Positions 59,199 through 64,000 of a DNA stretch of 64,000 bases are shown piece after piece; within the stretch, counting starts at the first letter, position 1; every line of letters begins with the position of its first letter. The stretch comes from Roseovarius salinarum (lineage in GTDB: Bacteria; Pseudomonadota; Alphaproteobacteria; Rhodobacterales; Rhodobacteraceae): the NCBI RefSeq assembly GCF_002834145.1, contig NZ_PHNT01000009.1:19735-83734 (forward strand), read 5' to 3'. The translations under genes and the position numbers were made by a program. Below the pieces are notes generated by a model. It ran no database searches. It saw nothing but the letters and a program-made list of their open reading frames with translations, and had not been told where the DNA came from.

Positions 59199-61334
59199 TC
59201 AGGCAGAGCGTTGCGTTCGCCGGTGGGCGTCGAGCTGTGTGACCTCGGCCGCCGCCCCGGTCTCAAAGGGGTGCCGGATCATGGAGATGTCGATCTCGAT
59301 GGCATTCACGCGCTCGAGCAGATCGGAAATGGCGAAGCCGTCCGGGGTGTAACTGGTAATCCCGACATCGTGCTCGACATGCCCCATCAGATAGCGCCGG
59401 GCCGTATCGGCGCAGCTGGTATGCACGAGACCCTGGTTGAAGGTCGTGCGGAGGGCGTGGAAATCCATGTTCTCCTTGTAGACCTTCTGTCGTTTTCGAT
59501 AGTCCTTGAACCTCTTCGAGAAGATCTCCGTGAAGGTCTTCTTGGCCTTGCTGCGCTCGAGCCAGGGAAAGAGACGCGGTTCCCCGTCGTGCTCGCGCAA
59601 CGCGACCAGTTCGAGAAGTCCCAGGTCAATGAGGTTCTGGTGCACCGGGATGGTGCGCCGTGCCGCGAGGCTCTTCAGGCTCTGTCCGGCGCCGCGGCTC
59701 AGAACAAAGCATGGAATGCCGGCGACATCGCGGATATCTTCCGTCGCCAGCTGAAGCACCTCTTCGCTGCGCATGCCGGAGTGGACCGAGATCAACGGCG
59801 CCCAGAACAGCGGATCACCCTTCTCCTCGAGCTCTTCCTGGAAGACTGGCGTGCGGAACAGGCGAGGCAGATCATCGAACCAGACCTCGCGCTTGTTGTC
59901 CTCCTGGAGGAGTTCGCGGCGCTCATACTCGCGCTTCTCCCAGATATGCTCTTCCATGATGTTGGAACCGAGATACCCCTTGGCGACGGCGAATTTGCAG
60001 ATCCGCTGGAAATCCTGCATGTGGCGATAGACCGTGGCCGCCCGGACCCGCGGCACGCGCCCGATATTGACATGGTACTCGATCTTGCCGGGGCTGGCGC
60101 CCTGCTTCTCAAGGCGATTGCGCGTCAGGTTCTCGTTGTGTGCATCCATCGCATCGGCTTCATCCGCGATGTCCTGAAGGCTCCGGCTTTCCCCCGGCTT
60201 GTCGCCGTAGGACCGGGGCAGGCGCTGGATCAGAGACCAGGCGGCTGACATCATCTCGTCCGTGACATCGCCAAGACGGGAGACCGGCAGCGCCTTGATC
60301 AGGAGTTTCTTGGTCGACTTCACGTTCCCGGACGAATTCTTTGCCCAGCTCGCGCCTGCGGCCGCATGAGGCTGCTCATTGCGCCGGAAGGACCGGTAGC
60401 CCTGGCAGCGTGCCTCGATATATTCATCGGCGACATCACAGATCGCGGGGCCGGTGGCTCGTTGAGGGGCCGGTTGATGGGACGTGTCCTTCTCGCGGGC
60501 CGCGCAGGACGGTGCACGGGCCGTGTCGCGCGGTTGCGCCTTGGCAGGCCGCTCGGCCGGGCGGGAGTCCGTGTCCGGTTCGTGTGTCCGGCTGGACGTG
60601 CAAACCGGGGCTTGCGGTGTTGCTCCAAGACCCAACGCGGACATTCCGGCGACCAAGTCGATCGCCGGCCGCCCGTGCTCCGGGGGAACGCCCTGTGCCG
60701 GCGCCGTTGCGGCCGCGGTCGGGGCATCCCGGGTCCCGGCGAGGGCCGCCTGCAGGTAGCGCTGCGAGCCGGCTGTCCTGCCGTGGTCGCGGCGCATGTT
60801 TTCCTCTCCGGCCTCGACCATGGCTTCCAGGGCGCGCAGCGCCAATCTCGGGTAATCCTCGTCCGCCTCGTCGAGGTCGACCCCGAGCCGCTCGGCCGCG
60901 GCGCGCAGGGGCCTGCGTGCCATCTCCCGATCGCGCAGGAAAATGGCCTGGCGCAACGTCGCGAGGGCCGCATCCGCACAGCTTTCCTCGTAGGTGGCTG
61001 CCTCGAAGCTGCGTGTGGGAGCAAGCTCGCGCGCCAGGTCCGCCGCTTCGATCTGGAAGCGGCAGAGTGCCGTCACCAGTGTCTCCATGTCCTGGGCCGG
61101 AATTGCCATCGTCCTCTCCGCACATGCGGCGAAGGCCAGATCGGTGAAACCGGACAAGCGGCGCGCCACGACCTTCGCATTGCGAAGGACGTCAGTGCGA
61201 AGGGGAAAGAGCAGGAATCCTTTTCTGAAAAAATTTTCGTTCTGGATGTGCGCGGGTCGTTTCGGCCAGCGGCGGCGCCAGTAATAGAGCGCGCCGCGGC
61301 GTTCGAGATGCGCCTGGGCGGTGGTTCGGGGCAT
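59199..61334 (-). CDS. site-specific tyrosine recombinase (island integrase)
   Basis: A 711-residue integrase, long for the family. The N-terminal third includes a DUF6538-like start (RRGALYYWRRRWPKR), and residues of about 215-330 are a proline/alanine-rich, low-complexity linker. The catalytic domain is C-terminal: arginine in VHSGMRSEEVLQL near 535, HALRTTFNQGL near 642, LMGHVEHDVG near 664, and the tyrosine in ITSYTPDGF near 675. ATG 61334 has AGGAG eight bases upstream. It is transcribed away from the tRNA-Asn 3' end, 105 bases off, and is the obvious enzyme for integration there. Confidence 0.88.
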   Translation of the reverse strand: MPRTTAQAHLERRGALYYWRRRWPKRPAHIQNENFFRKGFLLFPLRTDVLRNAKVVARRLSGFTDLAFAACAERTMAIPAQDMETLVTALCRFQIEAADLARELAPTRSFEAATYEESCADAALATLRQAIFLRDREMARRPLRAAAERLGVDLDEADEDYPRLALRALEAMVEAGEENMRRDHGRTAGSQRYLQAALAGTRDAPTAAATAPAQGVPPEHGRPAIDLVAGMSALGLGATPQAPVCTSSRTHEPDTDSRPAERPAKAQPRDTARAPSCAAREKDTSHQPAPQRATGPAICDVADEYIEARCQGYRSFRRNEQPHAAAGASWAKNSSGNVKSTKKLLIKALPVSRLGDVTDEMMSAAWSLIQRLPRSYGDKPGESRSLQDIADEADAMDAHNENLTRNRLEKQGASPGKIEYHVNIGRVPRVRAATVYRHMQDFQRICKFAVAKGYLGSNIMEEHIWEKREYERRELLQEDNKREVWFDDLPRLFRTPVFQEELEEKGDPLFWAPLISVHSGMRSEEVLQLATEDIRDVAGIPCFVLSRGAGQSLKSLAARRTIPVHQNLIDLGLLELVALREHDGEPRLFPWLERSKAKKTFTEIFSKRFKDYRKRQKVYKENMDFHALRTTFNQGLVHTSCADTARRYLMGHVEHDVGITSYTPDGFAISDLLERVNAIEIDISMIRHPFETGAAAEVTQLDAHRRTQRSA

Positions 61335-61439
61335 GACGGCGACTCCTGTGACAAGCGGAGTGCCAAGCGCCGTGCCAAATCCCGATGGCTCCGACTCCTC
61401 AGCCGGAACATCTCGCAAAATCAATGGCTTAGGGGGTTT

Positions 61440-61456
61440 TGGCTCCGGCGGCAGGA
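61440..61456 (+). repeat. right attachment site (att) within tRNA-Asn 3' end
   Basis: Exact direct copy of 39423-39439. It spans CCA, discriminator, acceptor 3' strand and the start of the T-stem, the segment commonly used by tRNA-targeting integrases, and restores an intact tRNA. Confidence 0.85.
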
Positions 61457-61514
61457 TTCGAACCTGCGACCAATTGATTAACAGTCAACTGCTCTACCAC
61501 TGAGCTACGCCGGA
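61440..61514 (-). tRNA. tRNA-Asn(GTT)
   Basis: On the minus strand the gene begins TCCGGCG at 61514, has D-arm TAGCTCAGTGGTAGAGCA, anticodon GTT in loop CTGTTAA, T-loop GGTTCGAATCC, acceptor CGCCGGA, discriminator G and an encoded CCA at 61440-61442. The 3' 17 bases are repeated at the left end of the island. Confidence 0.95.
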
Positions 61515-61596
61515 CCACGCGCGCCGATATAGCAATCCGGCCGCGGGGCGTCCAGCGCATTTGTGAGAATTTTTCGACCCCGCAAAGTCCTTTCCA

Positions 61597-62508
61597 TCAG
61601 GCCAGCGCGAAGGTGACATCGGCATCCAGCGGGCCTTGCGGCGCGACGCGGCCGCGGCCCGTCAGGTCGACGAGATGGGCCAGCACGTTGCGGGTCGCCG
61701 CGGGCAGGAGCGCCGGCGGCGTCTCGGTATAGATCCGCCGTGCCAACGTCTCTGCCGTGGCCGGGTGCCCTTCGAGCGCCCGCAGGATCTGGTCCTCGCG
61801 CGTGCGGCGATGCGCGATCAGCTCGCTCAGCCGCGCGGCCGGGTCCGACACCGGGGCCCCGTGACCCGGGTAGAGCACCCGCGCCCCGCGGTCGGCCAGC
61901 CGGGCGAGGGACGCCATGAAATCGCTCAGGTCGCCATCGGGCGGCGAGACGAGCGAACTTGCCCAGCCCATCACGAGGTCGCCGGTGAATATCGCATCGT
62001 CGAGGGCGAAGCACAGGTGGTTGCCGAAGTGGCCGGGCGTCCAGAGCGCGGTCAGCCGCCACCCGTCGCCGTCGATCACCTCGCCGTCGGCCAGCTCCCG
62101 GTCCGGAAAAAAGGCCGTGTCCACGCCCTCGCCGCCGCCGAGCGTGCCGGCGCGGGCAAGCTGTTCCATCGCGGCGCTGCGCCCGGCACGCGCATCACCA
62201 TAGGCCAGCACCGGTGCGCCCGTCTCCTTTGCCAACGGCCGGGCGAGCGGGGAATGGTCGAGGTGGGCGTGGGTGACAAGGACGTGGGTGACCCGTTGGC
62301 CGGGCCCGAGCGCATCGTGTATCGCCCGCAAATGCGTATCGTCCGCAGGGCCGGGATCGATCACCGCGATGCCGCGCTCGCCCACGAGATAGGTGTTCGT
62401 GCCACGGAAGGTCATGGGCGACGGGTTGGGCGCCAGTACCCGGCGAAGCCCCGGGGCCAGTGTTTCGGCGACCCCCGGCGGCGGGTCGAATTCCTGCGTC
62501 GCCTGCAT
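61597..62508 (-). CDS. MBL-fold metallo-hydrolase (LACTB2-like)
   Basis: A 303-residue metallo-beta-lactamase-fold hydrolase. The main motif VTHAHLDHSPLARPL near residue 78 provides H-x-H-x-D-H, WTPGHFGNHLCFAL near 156 the third histidine, AIFTGDLVMGW near 172 the bridging aspartate, and VLYPGHGAPV near 206 the last histidine. A C-terminal winged-helix part (about 230-300) is as in LACTB2-like proteins, some of which are RNA endonucleases. It lies outside the island, upstream in orientation of tRNA-Asn, and diverges from the sensor kinase gene by only 46 bases. Confidence 0.85.
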   Translation of the reverse strand: MQATQEFDPPPGVAETLAPGLRRVLAPNPSPMTFRGTNTYLVGERGIAVIDPGPADDTHLRAIHDALGPGQRVTHVLVTHAHLDHSPLARPLAKETGAPVLAYGDARAGRSAAMEQLARAGTLGGGEGVDTAFFPDRELADGEVIDGDGWRLTALWTPGHFGNHLCFALDDAIFTGDLVMGWASSLVSPPDGDLSDFMASLARLADRGARVLYPGHGAPVSDPAARLSELIAHRRTREDQILRALEGHPATAETLARRIYTETPPALLPAATRNVLAHLVDLTGRGRVAPQGPLDADVTFALA

Positions 62509-62554
62509 GCCCCTGGCCCTTCCTCTGCTGCCCTCGCGGGGGTAGGTTTAGACC

Positions 62555-63862
62555 ATGTCCTTCCGGTGGCTCAAATCCTACATGCCGCGCGGCCTTTACT
62601 GGCGCGCCATGCTCATCCTGCTTCTGCCGGTTCTGGGGCTGTTGCTGGTCGTCTCGGTCGTCTTCATACAGCGGCATTTCGAGGGGGTGACCGAGCAGAT
62701 GACGCTGTCCACCAGTCGCGAGGTGGCGCTGCTGCGCGACCCCGGCGCGGTGGCCCAGAATCCGCGGGCGCGCGCCGCGCTCGCCGAGCGGCTCAACATC
62801 AGGACGCGCAGCGTGCCGGCGGCACGGGTGCCACGGACCGACAGCTGGCTCTGGTACGACCTGACCGGCGGCATCGTGGTGCGCGAGTTCCGCCGGCATT
62901 TCCCCGACCTGGCGGCCGTACGCCTGCCCGACATGAAGATGGTCGAGCTGTATTTCGACGAAGCAGGTGGCGCGCGCGAGATCCGCCTGAGCCGTCGCCG
63001 GGTGTCGGCGTCGAACCCGCACCAGCTGTTCGTGAACATGGTGGTCTTCGGGGTGCTGATGACGGCGATCGCCTATATTTACCTGCGCAACCAGTTGCGC
63101 CCGATCACCCGGCTGGCGCATGCGGCCGAGGCGTTCGGCAAGGGCCGGCATGTGCCCTATCACCCCTCGGGCGCCACGGAGGTTCGCGCCGCCGGGCAGG
63201 CATTCCTGGACATGCGGGCGCGCATCGAGCGGCAGATCGAGCAGCGCACGCTGATGCTGTCGGGGGTGAGCCACGACATGCGCACGCCGCTGACGCGGCT
63301 CAGGCTGGAGCTATCGATGCTCGACGAGGCCGAGCGCGCCCCGATGATGCGGGACATCGCCGAAATGGAACGGCTTCTGGACGAATTCCTGGCCTTTGCC
63401 CGCGGCGCGGCCGAGGGCGAGCCGGTGGAAACCGACCCGGTCGCGTTGGTGCGGCAGGTGGTCGAGGACAGCCGCCGCGCGCAGGTGCCGGTGAGCCTGG
63501 AACGGATCGAGGGGCAGGGCCGCGTGCCGCTGCGGCGCGACGGCCTCCGGCGGGCCTTGGACAACCTGATCAACAACGCGGTGCGGTACGGCACGCGCGC
63601 CGAGGTCTCGGTGATCCTGACTGACGAGAGCCTTTGCATCCGGGTCGAGGACGACGGCCCCGGCATCCCCGAGGAACAGCGGCGCGAGGCGCTCAAGCCC
63701 TTCGCGCGGCTGGAGCCCGCGCGCAACCAGAACCGCGGCACGGGCGTGGGGCTGGGGCTGTCGATCGCGGCCGACATCGCGCGCGCCCACGGCGGCAACC
63801 TGTCGCTGGGCGAAAGCGCGCGGCTGGGGGGGCTGCGCGCCGAGATCGTGATCGCGCGCTAG
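62555..63862 (+). CDS. EnvZ-like sensor histidine kinase
   Basis: A 435-residue membrane sensor kinase. One helix near residue 16-36 and another near 154-173 flank a periplasmic sensor of about 115 residues; a HAMP domain (RNQLRPITRLAHAAEAFG) follows. The phosphorylated histidine is in GVSHDMRTPLTRLRLEL near 233-249, the N box is LINNAVRYG near 334, and the ATP lid has EDDGPGIPEEQR near 364 and GTGVGLGLSIAADIA near 391. The closeness to EnvZ suggests an OmpR-type partner, but none is in the window. The remaining 138 bases of the window show no gene start that I can support. Confidence 0.88.
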   Translation: MSFRWLKSYMPRGLYWRAMLILLLPVLGLLLVVSVVFIQRHFEGVTEQMTLSTSREVALLRDPGAVAQNPRARAALAERLNIRTRSVPAARVPRTDSWLWYDLTGGIVVREFRRHFPDLAAVRLPDMKMVELYFDEAGGAREIRLSRRRVSASNPHQLFVNMVVFGVLMTAIAYIYLRNQLRPITRLAHAAEAFGKGRHVPYHPSGATEVRAAGQAFLDMRARIERQIEQRTLMLSGVSHDMRTPLTRLRLELSMLDEAERAPMMRDIAEMERLLDEFLAFARGAAEGEPVETDPVALVRQVVEDSRRAQVPVSLERIEGQGRVPLRRDGLRRALDNLINNAVRYGTRAEVSVILTDESLCIRVEDDGPGIPEEQRREALKPFARLEPARNQNRGTGVGLGLSIAADIARAHGGNLSLGESARLGGLRAEIVIAR

Positions 63863-64000
63863 CCGGCAAGGGCCGTGGCCGACCCGCGGCGGCCCTGACC
63901 GCGCGCGCCGGGCGGTCTCCCTTCACCGGTCATCACCGGCCGATCACGCCGCCGCGGGCGGCGGTGAGCGGGTTTTCACGTCGCGGCGACAGGCGGTTTC

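Larger units (their letters stand above)
39423..61456. mobile_element. integrative island in tRNA-Asn, about 22.0 kb, carrying a composite defence locus
   Basis: The element is bounded by a 17-base exact direct repeat, TGGCTCCGGCGGCAGGA, at 39423-39439 and 61440-61456. The right copy is the 3' end of tRNA-Asn(GTT), including its CCA. A tyrosine recombinase gene starts about 105 bases inside the tRNA end. Cargo in order: IS5-type transposase remnant, WYL regulator, SbcD-like and SbcC-like proteins, nuclease-helicase (cut), methyltransferase (cut), SNF2 helicase, giant DUF1998 helicase, integrase. The arrangement is that of a site-specific genomic island; no conjugation or phage structural gene is present, so it would need help to move. 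Confidence 0.88.

Noticed and set aside
1..64000. CRISPR array or rRNA genes
   Set aside because: No series of regularly spaced repeats and no rRNA-like sequence was seen.

Overview
The window is high-GC DNA from an alphaproteobacterium, most probably a marine Rhodobacterales (Roseobacter-group) member. The evidence is a dmdA-acuI DMSP demethylation locus, a trgA-trgB pair, a cbiD/cobK cobalamin cluster, and two copies of a hairpin-plus-tail intergenic element that I recall from Rhodobacteraceae. Genes are densely packed and many are coupled through ATGA overlaps.

Chromosomal backbone, 1-27.7 kb. The left end carries the 3' part of an alpha/beta hydrolase, a squalene/phytoene-synthase-like protein, trmO and an MFS transporter. 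Cobalamin genes follow (cobB and cobA on minus, then cbiD and cobK on plus, running on into an alkA-like glycosylase and an esterase), then a VOC protein and an M20 peptidase. From 10.2 to 17.6 kb lies a DMSP locus: a GntR regulator diverges from DUF2182, DUF1326, DinB, dmdA and acuI, followed by a universal stress protein and a BCCT transporter closed by a clear terminator. A near-perfect palindrome sits on the gntR promoter. Next come a cysteine-desulfurase-like protein, photolyase, cfa, trgA, trgB, cysK, a DUF3772/MscS channel and an AlaX editing protein.

Scars and chromosomal genes, 27.6-39.4 kb. A tRNA-Ser(GGA) is followed by the N-terminal piece of an integrase joined directly to a frameshifted DUF2478 C-terminal fragment, which looks like the scar of a lost element. 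Then come an RND efflux pair, a DUF6064 membrane protein, an aldo/keto reductase and a DsbA-family isomerase. After these is a decaying stretch: an internally deleted LysR gene, a urocanase (hutU) fragment, a small secreted protein, an anchored alpha/beta hydrolase and a truncated ORF with an FNR-like box.

Integrated island, 39.42-61.46 kb. A tRNA-Asn(GTT) at 61,440-61,514 has a tyrosine recombinase gene at its 3' side. The last 17 bases of the tRNA (CCA included) recur as an exact direct repeat at 39,423-39,439, so both attachment sites of an island of about 22.0 kb are visible. Inside are an IS5-type transposase remnant and two converging gene sets. The plus-strand set is a WYL regulator, an SbcD-like phosphoesterase, an SbcC-like ATPase with no visible zinc hook, and a fusion of RecB-type nuclease, YprB-like exonuclease and superfamily-1 helicase. 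The minus-strand set is a giant DEAD helicase with DUF1998, a SNF2-type helicase and an Eco57I-like N6-adenine methyltransferase. The minus-strand set resembles class 1 DISARM or Druantia components but matches neither canonical layout, and the SbcCD-like arm is not part of DISARM as I know it. I read the whole as a composite anti-phage defence island. At about 47.95 kb the helicase and the methyltransferase run into each other and both lack their C-termini, so this copy has probably suffered a deletion.

Right flank, 61.5-64 kb: an MBL-fold hydrolase diverges from an EnvZ-like sensor kinase. All identifications come from reading translations and motifs; no database search was run.
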